A stretch of 64,000 nt of DNA from Prosapia bicincta. Its lineage: Eukaryota > Arthropoda > Insecta > Hemiptera > Cercopidae. The DNA lies in NCBI GenBank assembly GCA_036971475.1, contig JBAIZL010000003.1, positions 88,268,042-88,332,041 on the forward strand. The letters run 5' to 3'. The notes beneath the pieces were generated by a model. The model was not told the origin of the DNA, did not search any database, and saw only the letters and a program-made list of their open reading frames with translations. The position numbers and the translations under genes are program-made. Within the stretch, counting starts at the first letter, position 1. Each line of letters starts with the position of its first letter. This document shows positions 20,900 through 31,267 of the stretch, in pieces.

Positions 20900-21480
20900 T
20901 GCCATACATAAACAAAAGATCAAATAAAATAGCCCACAAATTTCAAAAAAACAGGATACAAAACAGCATACAAAACTAATAACAATTTAAAGTACAAAAT
21001 ACAACACGACACCGACAACAAAGATAAACTACAAGCAACAAGCGTATACAAATTAAACTGCAACAAATTCTACATTGGACAAAAAGGTCGCAGCTTCAAA
21101 CAAAGAGTCGAGAAACACAAACAGAACACCAACTCAGCATTTTACAATCGCATACAAGAAACAGAACACAAATATACAGTCATTTAACATAACCTAGAAA
21201 TCTCATACATCAACAAAAAAGGAAATCATCTCAACACACTAGAACAATATGAAATCTAAAACACAAAGCGCAAACATATTAAACGAACAAACCCAATACA
21301 AATCACACATAATGTTTGATACCATCGAAAACCTGCCTTTAAACCCGTCACCTCTCAACACAACTCCAAGCAGAAGACACTGATGAAGATCGCCACATAG
21401 CGATCAAAAACGTTCTGTCTCAGTATGTTTTTACAAATTTACAAAATTTAAAGTTCGGAGAGTCATAAACTAATGTTAAA
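20900..21480 (+). mobile_element. PLE remnant: linker, GIY-YIG endonuclease, tail
   Basis: The frame from 20948 reads KTGYKTAYKTNNNLKYK, then QATSVYKLNCNKFYIGQ, KGRSFKQRVEKHKQN and TNSAFYNRIQETEHKYTVI, to a stop at 21185. Past that stop come HNLEISYINKKGN and HLNTLEQYEI, then a second stop. The YIG motif and the downstream Arg, His and Glu positions expected of GIY-YIG nucleases are all visible; the first motif reads SVY instead of GIY. The first half is open for about 80 codons, so this is the best preserved PLE endonuclease here, but the two stops make it inactive. The tail at 21380-21412 carries CTGATGA-A-GATCGC-GCGATC followed by AAAAACG. The reverse transcriptase is missing, probably by 5' truncation. 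Confidence 0.8.
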
Positions 21481-21539
21481 TTGATTAAGAAAAATATATT
21501 CTCGTAGTAAAATAACAAGTAGTTGAATAATTGCCGAAA

Positions 21540-22195
21540 TAGCAGTGGGCCACCCTCGAATAAGGGAGGGTTTATCGGGGGTGGCCGAAGATAATCCCGG
21601 CTCCAGGGCTCAACCAGAACTATACTGTATTCAAAAATTTCGGTTAAGAAAAAAACCTACAGTTTGGTATCTTTTGTGATATTTCCGAACGTTGTGCCCT
21701 GCAGTTTTTAACCATTTGTTTTCTTTTGCCGTGCTACGAGAACATTTTTAAAAATCCACTGCACCAAACCCAATGTTGTTGATTAACGCAACATATTTGC
21801 TTCTGACGGGACGTGTCAAAACCAAACGCAAAACGCCGCGTGTTGCTTTGCGTTGTATTTGCGCAAACCGGTTGCCCGCTAATTGCGAGTACAGGGCTGT
21901 TAGCTGACTGTTGGCGACCATCCAAGAATGTCTCGTCGTTCCAGCTTGGACGATTACCGACTCGTGCATTTAACAACCGACTGTGTTTCTTTCCTCGCCA
22001 GTTTTAAATAACTTTCAGTTTTGTAGTGACTTTAAATGTAACTGCCTTAGCTAAACCTCTCTCAACGTAATTGCGGAATTGTTCGGCTTGTTACAAACGA
22101 AACGAATTTAGTGAAAAATATAATCATAACAAGTTTCAATAGATTATTTACCATGGTCGGATCTTTTTCTGGGCGTTCCCTCATTCCCCTTCTCT
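21540..22195. other. Unassigned, GC-richer 21.54-22.0 kb
   Basis: A hairpin-like sequence (GGCCACCC...GGGTGGCC, about 21549-21584) is followed by a GC-richer region with overlapping frames on both strands. These include an 80-codon minus-strand frame beginning with ATG, MLNARVGNRPSWNDE. No family was recognised and both strands are open, so coding is uncertain. It could be an exon-bearing or regulatory patch. Confidence 0.3.
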
Positions 22196-22295
22196 CTTAT
22201 TCACTAGTAAAACTAATATAAAATCGTCTTTTGCGAAAATAATTATATGGAATCATTACTTTGTAACATAAAAAGTACTTTTTCTTATTCATTAT

Positions 22296-22300
<5 letters not shown>

Positions 22301-22336
<36 letters not shown>
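22301..22336. repeat. (TA)n microsatellite
   Basis: Short TA tract. Confidence 0.95.
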
Positions 22337-22339
<3 letters not shown>

Positions 22340-22341
<2 letters not shown>

Positions 22342-24130
22342 GTAAAGTAGTGTTTAGACATATTGCACGGCCATTCACCAAATGGACTGTAAAGACGCTC
22401 CATAAGACGGCCAGAAAGAGAACAATTCTATTGAAAATGCTCTTTTAGATCACATATAAACCTACTGATTATATTTCTCACACAAAAACAAAAAAAAAGA
22501 ATATAGTTTCAAATTTGAATATTTATGAAACATTCCAAAAGACTCAAAAACGTGTCAGACATTTTAAAGAAATACCTAAGACAATAATGGGTGCAAAGTA
22601 TGCTGAAAGAAAAAATAAATTTACCGGAATCAAGAGAAATCTAACCCCTATGAAGCGGTTCTAATAACATTCCCAATTGACCTGTCCTTATTCTAAACTT
22701 AGCTTTCTTAGCATACTTAAGTTAACACGCGAATAAACAACGCCAATTTTACTACAGAAAAGGCAAATTTAATTGGCGGAAACCGACTATGATGATGGCA
22801 ATCAGTAACAATTTCCTAGTATTCGCCTACACAGATTGCCAACAACAGATAAAACGCAATAACTTTCACAAAAAAAAACCAAGCAGTACGGCAGGTGAGG
22901 CAGTGTGCGCGCGCAGCTGTATGACGTAGACCAAGGATGCTTGGAGGTCGGAGCGTCTGTGGTACGAGTGAATCATCTTTAACAGGCGCCTAATTTAGCT
23001 CTCCCCTCTCACTTTATTTACAAATTGTCCACTTGGATTATGTGAACATTTTACTGCGCTAAGACAAACCAATGTAATGTTTATAACCATTTAAATTTAT
23101 GGAGATGTAATTTAAAAATTTTAAAATAAGGTGTTATTTTTTTTAAATTTCCACCTATCAATTAAAAAAACATTTTTTCTTATATATATTTTACAAAATG
23201 TTTCCTTTAAAAGTGCAAGATATTTAAAAATGAAAAACAAGATTTTTATCAATTTAAACTTTATTTTATTTATATTAATGGAGAGTATAAAATATTTACC
23301 ACGATAAATAAACACTCCAATAATTTTTTTTACAAGCAAAGCAGAATCTCTTTAATACGAATTTTTTAATAACTGAAATATTTTCTAATGTATATAAAAT
23401 AAATTCGCATGTTCTTACTACGGATACAAAAATACAAAAATCTGAACTATTTATAAAATTTTATTAATGATTACATTGGCAATAGGTGTATCTATTTAGA
23501 CTCAATTTTTAACATTTCTTTACACTAAATATTATTTGGTAATTTTACTTTAACTTACTTTGAAAGTGGTTTCCCTATTATCCGAATTATTACTAACCAA
23601 ACATTTAATTCGTATGATTAATCCTTTAATGTCATAATATTGAAGTCATAATAGTCATATGATATTTAAAAATCGAAAAACCAGTGATATTCTTTGCTAC
23701 TTCTTTACTGTTAACTCGACTATAAATATATATTCCAACAACATTTTTACACATGCTCATGGTAATGTATTTCCAGAAATTATTTTTTGAACTAGAAAAC
23801 CATTAATTTATTTTGATCTATTGTGAAACAGTCTGTTCATTTTAAATTTTGCAGAACCCCGATTATCCGGATAGAAGGTATTTCTAATTTTACACAATTT
23901 ATTGCGGCATTTAACCTCTCTCTTCGTGTGGGACATTTTGAGGGGCATTTCACTTAACATTCTCGTACATTTTTTTAAAAATTACAAAATTGTAATCTAT
24001 TAAAAATCTTATATATCTCTAAAAAAAAGGTTTAGCTTTTTTTAAAGGTGGATACGTTCTGGCTATGAATGTAGGCGGTCCAATGAACTGTTTATAGATG
24101 AAAACTGTAGGTTGTGTCTCTGAGGACCTA
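22340..24130. other. AT-rich non-coding DNA
   Basis: One CpG-containing patch at about 22885-22990 (CAGGTGAGGCAGTGTGCGCG, GACGTAGACC) stands out; otherwise there is no gene or element that I can recognise. Confidence 0.4.
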
Positions 24131-24134
24131 ACTA

Positions 24135-24572
24135 TTACATAATTTGTTTTTGTCGCTTCATTCGACGTGTCAATATCAGCACATATTCTAGGGTTGAAGG
24201 ATAAGATAAAGAGTGTAAATAATACATAGCCAACGAAGGTTTGTAGAGACCCAAGGCTGCATATCTTCCTTCTGTAGAGCGCTCATGTGTGTACACATTA
24301 TATCGTCTTATAGGAAAGGTAAATTGAGTATAAAATATTAATCTAAGGAAGGGGCCAAATGATTCCTTGGGAGTAGCATCGAGGGCATTGTGCGGAGGTG
24401 TGGTATATGCAGTAGAAATGCCATGGAAGACACGATCTATAAATGAAACGAATAGAAATAACATATTAATAAAGCCTCTCTGGGCTGAAAACATCCTAAA
24501 AGAATATAAAATACCTCCACTGAAGCAAAATATTAAAACACAAAAAACCTCACATTCAGCGTGATTTCCCAC
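24135..24572. other. Longest open frame in the window, unassigned
   Basis: The minus strand is open for 145 codons (MGNHAECEVFCVLIFCFSGG to RRMKRQKQIM), starting with GTG or TTG-type context rather than a clear ATG. A plus-strand frame overlaps it (24367-24564, including RALCGGVVYAVEMPWK and ILKEYKIPPLK). The plus frame faintly recalls the small mitochondrial inner-membrane proteins of the MIC13/QIL1 type (Gly-Gly-x-x-Tyr near the start, Pro-rich end), but the resemblance is weak and there is no initiating ATG. It is either a decayed gene copy or chance. Confidence 0.2.
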
Positions 24573-24579
24573 TAAACAA

Positions 24580-24890
24580 TAGTATTAACCTGACAATTGT
24601 CAGAAAGCAATGACTGTATTGGTCAGTTTCGGCGGTTCCAGTAGCCAATGATTCACTAAATGAGCGCGTAGACAAGCATCATGTCACTCAAGGTCACTCA
24701 GCTGACGTTACGAGTGACTCACACTCGGGCCAGAGATGAGTGGCTAGACTCGACGCATGACAGTTGCAACGATTTAAAGAGAAAAAACTATTAGACTAAG
24801 AGAAAAAAAGGTAAATCTTTCTTAAAGCAAATGTAAGAAAAACTGTTGATTAGCGATTCAAGTATATATATTTTATTTTACATTTATCCA
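24580..24890. other. Unassigned
   Basis: GC-richer text at 24600-24770 containing repeated GTCACTCA/GAGTGACTC motifs (AP-1-like TGAGTGAC and TGACTCA-type sequences). Possible regulatory sequence; no exon signature. Confidence 0.25.
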
Positions 24891-24895
24891 ATTGG

Positions 24896-24935
24896 CGACG
24901 TTTCGGAAATTGGTTTATTTCCATCATTAGGACTA
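24896..24935 (-). ncRNA. Ribozyme-like core, single copy
   Basis: The minus strand reads CTAATGA-T-GGAAAT-AAACCA-ATTTCC-GAAACG, with a perfect 6-bp stem. One change (CTAATGA) separates it from the CTGANGA consensus. Probably a PLE terminus. Confidence 0.5.
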
Positions 24936-25114
24936 AGTATATGATTAGCAAATTAGATCACTCATAACTTTTAACCATTAGTAAAAATAACAATAACATT
25001 AGCGATTAAGTTTGGCACCAAATTAGATAAAATTCTTTATAAATATTGTTATAAACACTCAACACAAAGTGTAATTCATTGGTAGGATTAAATACTAACA
25101 AATATCTTAAAAAC

Positions 25115-25330
25115 ACAAGTAATTACAATTAATATAAATAAAGTAACATAACTTGCGCATTAACACAGTTGTTATACTACATAATCTATAACATAAAATC
25201 AGCTGTTTTATGATATCATATGTTATCACTTATTTTAGGCGAAATGGAACGAAATAACTATATTGCATACCCTGCCCCTTTTGTGAAAAGTTTTTCTTCC
25301 ATAGTGTGAACTAATAGAGTGAAATGAAAA
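25115..25330 (-). mobile_element. Family A dispersed element, copy 6
   Basis: The minus strand contains GGAAGAAAAACTTTTCAC, AAAAGGGGCAGGGTATGC, GTGATAACATATGATATC, AACAGCTGATTTTATG and TATATTAATTGTAATTA. The element's minisatellite-related segment (TTAGTTCACACT) is just recognisable at its left-hand consensus end. Confidence 0.65.
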
Positions 25331-25339
25331 AATGTTTCT

Positions 25340-25991
25340 TACAAGTTTTAAATAAAAGGTAGTTATTTTCTTTACAGAGGTAAAGGTTCTGTACACATTA
25401 ACAATGATTCAAACCGTGTAAGAACTATAACAATTTCAACTGAGTTAATAAAAATAATTTTATTAAAATTATTTATAAATCTATTGTATTAATATAAATA
25501 GGAATAAAGTGTTCAAACTTTAAACTGTTGCTAATTATTTTTGTACTACAAGTAATCGATATTCGCAAAACATTATATCTAGCGATAGAGAGTCTTCGAA
25601 CACGGAAAATATAATCAACTGTTCTCTTTATTCTGTTACGAATAAATGTCCTACCGGATACTTTGCACTTCTATTTTAATGTGGTATAACACACGGGTCT
25701 GTTTCATAAGGACGTGATTCTGATAAAGTTATGTGTAATGTGAAGTTTTTGTTGTCTTTTCCGAATTGTAAGTTTTCGGGACGTCAGAAAGAGGTTTTAT
25801 TATTTCCCGTGTTTCTGAAAACTTTCTACACCTACAAGTACAATTATTTTACCAATATCGATTATGTGTAGAAATAAAATAATTACTTAATAAAATTCTG
25901 TAGGAAAACGTTACTATAATCATCTTTGTTACCGTTAAGAATATTGGTATATATATTCTAAGATATATATAAATATAGGCCAATATATAGG

Positions 25992-25995
<4 letters not shown>
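25340..25995. other. AT-rich non-coding DNA
   Basis: Nothing recognised. Confidence 0.4.

Positions 25996-25997
<2 letters not shown>

Positions 25998-26027
<30 letters not shown>
25998..26027. repeat. (TA)n microsatellite
   Basis: Short TA tract at the tail side of the PLE remnant. Confidence 0.9.
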
Positions 26028-26029
<2 letters not shown>

Positions 26030-26034
26030 GTTAA

Positions 26035-26341
26035 TAAATTACCAATTTTGAGTAATTTTATCCACCATTAAGTGCAATAATTTTACCTTGAGTGATGAGG
26101 CGCCTTTCGGTCTTTGACCATTGTCGAATCACTGATTGTTCTCTGCTGTGGATGCTACGTCCGTGAAGCCGGTGTTTGTAGAAGTTACGCGCACTATTTC
26201 TTGATCTGTGTGTATGAGGTTTCTGTATAGTATGTCTTCTGTAAATGTTGTTTGTAAATTCATTAAGTTGTTGTGTATGTTTTTATAAATGTGGTATTTT
26301 TCTAGTGAGTTTAGTTCTATTGGGTTGTTATTTATTTCCAT
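26035..26341 (-). mobile_element. PLE remnant: endonuclease C-terminus and tail
   Basis: The minus-strand frame 26129-26341 is open for 70 codons and reads MEINNNPIELNSLEKYHIYK, then NIHNNLMNLQTTFTEDILY. This matches the end of PLE GIY-YIG endonucleases (LNxLEKYxIYK with the conserved Glu). It is followed by a tail with GTGATTCGACAAT, a GGTC/GACC hairpin and GAAAGGCGCC at about 26101-26132. It is bounded by (TA)n on both sides. The ATG is internal to the domain, so it is not a true start; the copy is truncated upstream. Confidence 0.65.
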
Positions 26342-26348
26342 ACATCAG

Positions 26349-26419
<71 letters not shown>

Positions 26420-26424
26420 TATAA
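26349..26424. repeat. (TA)n microsatellite
   Basis: TA tract with one GTA interruption, abutting the truncated end of the PLE remnant. Confidence 0.95.
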
Positions 26425-26429
26425 CTTAC

Positions 26430-27650
26430 TACTATGTACCATAACCGAAGAATAATATTAAACTGTTGTATGAAATCTTATGTTTTCACTCTATTGGATA
26501 CACGACATTTATGAGAAATTGAATTTGAAAATAATTTAGACATAACCTCCAAATAACCTTTAATTAAAGACAAAAGCAGGTGTTAGCGTTAACCTACTGT
26601 CATGTTTGGCTTTCGGAAATATTCAGGAAAATTCGTTAGGAGAGAAAGAGAAAGGGCATCGCTTACAAAACCTTTGAGTGTGCAGAGGATGGAAACCCTG
26701 TCCCCCAGAATTAAATATTTTACCGTCTCAGCCATTAAAGTGCTGCCAAGCAGTAACCCCTCCTAAAATCTAGCCCTAAATAAAATTCCTACTCGCTTCT
26801 AGAGACGCGTGGCAGACGCTGCATAACCTCGGAGGCCACCAAACCCCTCCTTCTCTGACTGTCTGACTGAGGGGGGAAATACTATGCATTTTTGTTGGAA
26901 TTTCTTAACAGTTCTATTGATTCACCTCCGTGTAGTTTTATTATCCACTGAAAACATGTAGTTTAAAAACTTGATTCAAACCAATGAAAAAATATGTTTT
27001 TAAAAATATTTACATGCTCTAAGTTGGTTAACCTCAGAAATTTGGAACAAATATGGTTAAACAAAGTTATAAGAAAATTAATAAAAATGTGCGTACTATT
27101 AAAATTATATAAGAAAAACAAGGGATACATGCAATTTGTTTAAAAATATTTAGATCCCTAGCCGTAACATTATTTAGACCCTAACTATTAAAAAATGTGG
27201 ATTACAAACAATCCAAAACACATCTCAAAAGGAGAGATTGCTGGTCCGACGGACAGTATACTGTAGAGCCCCATTCCAAGCGAGACAAGGCTGGAGATGT
27301 GAAGTAAATATGTAAGAAGGGAATTACTGTAGTGTTAATAAGGAACTATTTTTCCACAGGGATATGAAAATATAATCAAGAAAAGGCTTCTGTGAGAATG
27401 TTCGGAAGACCGTAGCGTTGTTGCACACCTGCGGAAATACATCTGAGAAACGACCCTTCTCACGCGAATGATGTTTCTCCCTTTAATTCCACTACGGTTG
27501 TTTCCGCTTTAAGTCAAACAACAGTTTATTTTATTAACGTAACACGTATACGATAACAAAAAGGATAATTCAGAAAACTGATTTTACATAACGTATGGTG
27601 GTCTTGCTAGTGCAGGTAGTGCAAATAGACCTAAGAGCCGTGGTCTTATA
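26430..27650. other. Unassigned non-coding DNA
   Basis: A weak family A-like piece lies at about 26460-26500 (AACTGTTGTATGAAATCTTATG). A GC-richer segment at 26640-26880 has no open frame. Otherwise nothing. Confidence 0.35.
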
Positions 27651-27654
27651 TTCG

Positions 27655-27731
<77 letters not shown>

Positions 27732-27771
27732 TGAGTGAGTGCGTGTGTGGGTGAGTGCGCGTGTTTGTGTG

Positions 27772-27812
<41 letters not shown>

Positions 27813-27818
27813 CGCGCC
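27655..27818. repeat. (GT)n microsatellite with GA and GC blocks
   Basis: GT tracts separated by GAGAGA, GAGTGAGT and ending in GCGCGCGC. Confidence 0.95.
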
Positions 27819-27819
27819 G

Positions 27820-28385
27820 TTTAACGCATTCCATTAGTCATTTCATTCTTTTTTCTATACATCTCCCTCGCTGAAATTTATTTTTTCCATCGCCAGTTGT
27901 ATTTGTTTCTTTCATTGCAATCTAGAGCCATCTGCTTCTACTTTGTTTCCAATGCCAAGCTCTCAGTGGTATTCGTGCCTCATCCTTCCTTCATATAAAC
28001 CCATACCAAAGTGGTTTTCTTCTAAGACACTTTGTAAAACAATGTCTTTTATTTGTTTCCTTATGTTTTCATTTCGTATTTTGTGTCTTACTATTATTGC
28101 AGCCTCTCAGCCTCTACGCGGACAAGTGAATAGGAAATCTGTTCTAACAGTCAAACCGGATGTGGGGCAAATTGGATCGGGTTAAACAACAGTTACCTAA
28201 TGCTCAATTACCGGACAATTATCTACGTTATTAAAATCGAAAACCTTGACAGTTTTCCGAACACAGATTATTATAAAGTTTTGAAATGCGAAGAATGTAT
28301 TCCGTGGAATGGAGGGGAGGAGAAGACTGGTTGAAAGCAACGGTACTCTGACGGCAGAGAGGGGGGGACAGAGGAATGACCTTGT
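27820..28385. other. Unassigned non-coding DNA
   Basis: Contains an 80-codon plus-strand frame (27943-28185, MFPMPSSQWYSC...) starting after a TTTCC run. No family was recognised and there is no splice context. Confidence 0.3.
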
Positions 28386-28391
28386 ACTTAC

Positions 28392-28500
28392 AGGTGGAGC
28401 AGCCAGCAGCCAGGCCGCGAGACTTGCCTTTTGTTCCAACACCATGTACAAACTCGGCGCTACATACACCGTTCCGACATCACCAATCAAAGTGGGCGAT
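28392..28500 (-). other. Possible minus-strand exon with splice donor
   Basis: On the minus strand, a CCAAT-type box (TTTGATTGGTGATG) is followed by GC-rich text and an ATG at 28443-28445. The frame MVLEQKASLAAWLLAAPP runs into CCT followed by the consensus donor GTAAGT at 28391. It could be a first exon, and the same orientation as the exon at 3895-4153 would allow both to belong to one gene with a ~24 kb intron. Against this, the plus strand reads as a good acceptor at the same place (CTTGTACTTACAG, then GTGGAGC), so strand is not settled. Confidence 0.25.
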
Positions 28501-28509
28501 CGGCTCTAG

Positions 28510-29125
28510 CTGTTTTTCTTTGCTTTAGAAATGTCCTGGTAAAAAAATTCTGTCATAAAACCTGAAAATTATTCAAACAACCTATGAATATTTAATTGCT
28601 TTGCCTATGTCGCCTTTATCAACCAATTGAAATCACGTAGTTTCCTTAAACATGAGGATCAATTACCAATAATACAAATTGTGAAAAAAATTAGAGGCAA
28701 ATAAATTCTATACTGAATTAATTAAATTCTATTTAATAGTTAAATACGAATAGCGAAGTGACTTGTCATTACAATAATTCACTGTCATCATAACTTGGTT
28801 GGTAAAAACATATAAAACGTTGCTGTAAGGTGAAATCCATGGAAGAATTTTGAAGGATTGTCAATAGGATAATAGACAGGAATAACATGTGACATAAAAT
28901 CTGCCAGGTCTATACCTAGGAAAGGCCACTGTCCACGTTTGCAAGGTCGCACCCTAAGAGATGTAGACCTACTGTCTATCGGAGTGCTGCTTCTACTGAG
29001 GTAGACCTTGGGCCAAGTGCGTCATCAGTGGGGTGGGTAGAAATAGTGTCCGTCTAACAAACATTGGGGTTTATTCTTCCGATGAATCAAAGAGAGCTTT
29101 CAAGGTCAAGATCTAGGATGAAGTA
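28510..29125. other. Unassigned non-coding DNA
   Basis: AT-rich to 28890, then GC-richer. GTAGACCTACTGTCTATC at about 28965 loosely resembles a reverse-complement segment near 57730, possibly an old dispersed repeat. Confidence 0.3.
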
Positions 29126-29126
29126 C

Positions 29127-29420
29127 TTAGTCTGAGGGTCCGGCCGTTAGGTAAGGCCAACTAAAGGTCAATAAAGGTCGAATTGCATTAACTGGACCGA
29201 AATAATTAGATAGGGTATCACGCTACGGAAAACCTGCCTCCCGAGTAGTTGTGAAAAAGTCGCGAAACTGTAGTGTCTGGTTTCTCTTAGAAACTGTAGT
29301 GACCTTCGGACTCTTAGATAATGGTACCACTGGACGTGGTCCTAAGGCTGTCGTTAGTCACCCGGATTGGAATCTCAAGTTTGAGGTTAGATTCGGGGGG
29401 GGGGCGTGGATTCACTTACT
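29127..29420 (+). repeat. Dispersed repeat shared with 51.7-52.0 kb
   Basis: CTGAGGGTCCGGCCGTTAGG, TAAGGCCAAC and, ~250 bp later, GTTTGAGGTTAGATTCG align in the same order and spacing with CTGAGGGTCCGGCAC, TAAGACCAACC and GTTTGAGGTTGGATTCG at 51713-52000. Class unknown; ends not defined. Confidence 0.4.
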
Positions 29421-31260
29421 GGACAGTTGATTCTGCATATGCATCTATGTTCGTGCTTTTCGTTGGACGGCACGAATTAAAGATTGTCGACTTTGGCACA
29501 GGCCATACTCTACTTGGTTCACCATTTTCTACTTCTTCAAACTTTCCGCAACAGACTGGCACGATGCTGTAAAGGTATTCTAAAATTCCCTGTCTTGCAG
29601 TACTCTACTTGCAGCCGACGTACTGTTGGAAGTGGTTTAGAAGTTGCTGTGGTCAGGCCATGTTTTTGACGAAGGCTGGTACAGTTTTTATATCAACCGT
29701 TCAATTGCCGTCTAGGCTGGAACCAGCAGTACCCTCTAAGTAAGAGTTGACGATAACAAATTTCCAACTACAAAAGAGGCAAAATCTTCTGGACCTGGAT
29801 GAAAAATATCAGTAATGCCCCGTTGATTTAATTTCCTAACCCCTTTTGCCCTTCCTCCATTCACGATTTTTTCAAAAAATCCTCTTCACTCAGAACCGTC
29901 CAAACTCTCGCCTTCAATTTGGGAAAGGGGGAGAATAGAGGGAGACCGAAATGGAATGTTTACGAAACCAGTTTTATAACGGATCGGAGCAACTGAACTT
30001 ACAGGCGTAAAAAGATTAAGCCCGAATAAAGTAAGTGAGAGAACGCTCAAGTTCTGAAACGAAAGTGCATTATGTAACCCACACAACACATGCACGGTTC
30101 AGATGAGGCCGGAGGACGCGTTGCTGCAGATTTCATTGACCGCTAGACGCATGCTATTAGGAGACGGGCACGCATTCCTCTCGCCGGTCTTTTGGCGACT
30201 GTACAACTTCCATTGAAACGCTGCTGGCGCTGCAACTGCCAGGTCACAGATGCGCCGCAAATATAAAACTTTGCGTGGATATGAAATTCTGACATTTCAA
30301 TATAGACCAGGCATGGTCACATACTGTTCAGTTAATTGTCTAATAATAACTTCTAATAAGAATAAGTGAAGGTTTCGTTGCTTTTCAATGCAAAGAGGGA
30401 TTTTTTTCCGAAAGTATGAAAAACTATTAGCTATTTTATTTAATAACCAATATATATCACCAAATATAATTAGAAAATATATCGGTTTCATATTCGATAG
30501 CAAAATATGAGATATTGTAAAACATTTATGCAATACCTTTGCGATTTTAATAGCCTTGAGGGGATTTAAACGGTTGTCATGGTATGGAAGGTTGGGGAAA
30601 CTATCACGTGTATAGCGACGCTAGAGTTTGTACTAATTATTTTTTGTTTACGACATTAAAGACTATTTCCTTGTTTAATATATATTTTTAAATAACAAAA
30701 GTAAATCTTAAATAATTTTGATATGACGCCATATATTGTACACAATTAGCCGAAATACTAGAGGCGAACCCCTCTATGCCGTGTTCTGCCTAATGTACAC
30801 CACAAATGCGTGTAATCCGAGAAGCCTGTACAACGCTAATGCTGTTTGGACGCGCTAAGGTCAACTCCACGATATCTACACAAAGTGCTTACATAACGTC
30901 GAAGTGCGACACCCCACTTGGCAGCAAACCCACGCAAAGCACTATTCCTATCTCCCGTCGGCCATTTTCTTACGCTTATACGTAGGCTTGCGCCTCGTTG
31001 CAAGGACATTTACGTTACCAAAGGGGTACAATAAAGTACCGAGAGTAAAGATGAATGGGACAACAACACCTTTATAACTTCTCTAACAAGCTATTAAATA
31101 GAAAATTGCCAAACCATCTTCATCAGAAAGATAGAGCAAAATTATTATAAAACTATGTAAGAATTTAGACAGGCATGAAGACATTTCACAGTCTATCAAG
31201 GAAGGAAAATACAACAGCTACACTGGGACATAACTGTCTGGAATCGAATGCATATAATAA
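29421..31260. other. Unassigned, several GC-richer patches
   Basis: GC-richer text at 29421-29720, 30090-30260 (with CGCATGC and AATATAAAAC) and 30750-31010 (with CGTCGGCCATTTTC). These may include regulatory sequence or untranslated exons, but no splice-flanked frame could be defended. The ORFs present are short and without recognisable motifs. Confidence 0.3.
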
Positions 31261-31267
31261 AATGCCT

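Noticed and set aside
24135..24572. Nuclear copy of mitochondrial DNA, prompted by the phrase GFINMLFLFVSF
   Set aside because: The flanking residues do not follow any mitochondrial protein I know, and the other frames do not restore one.
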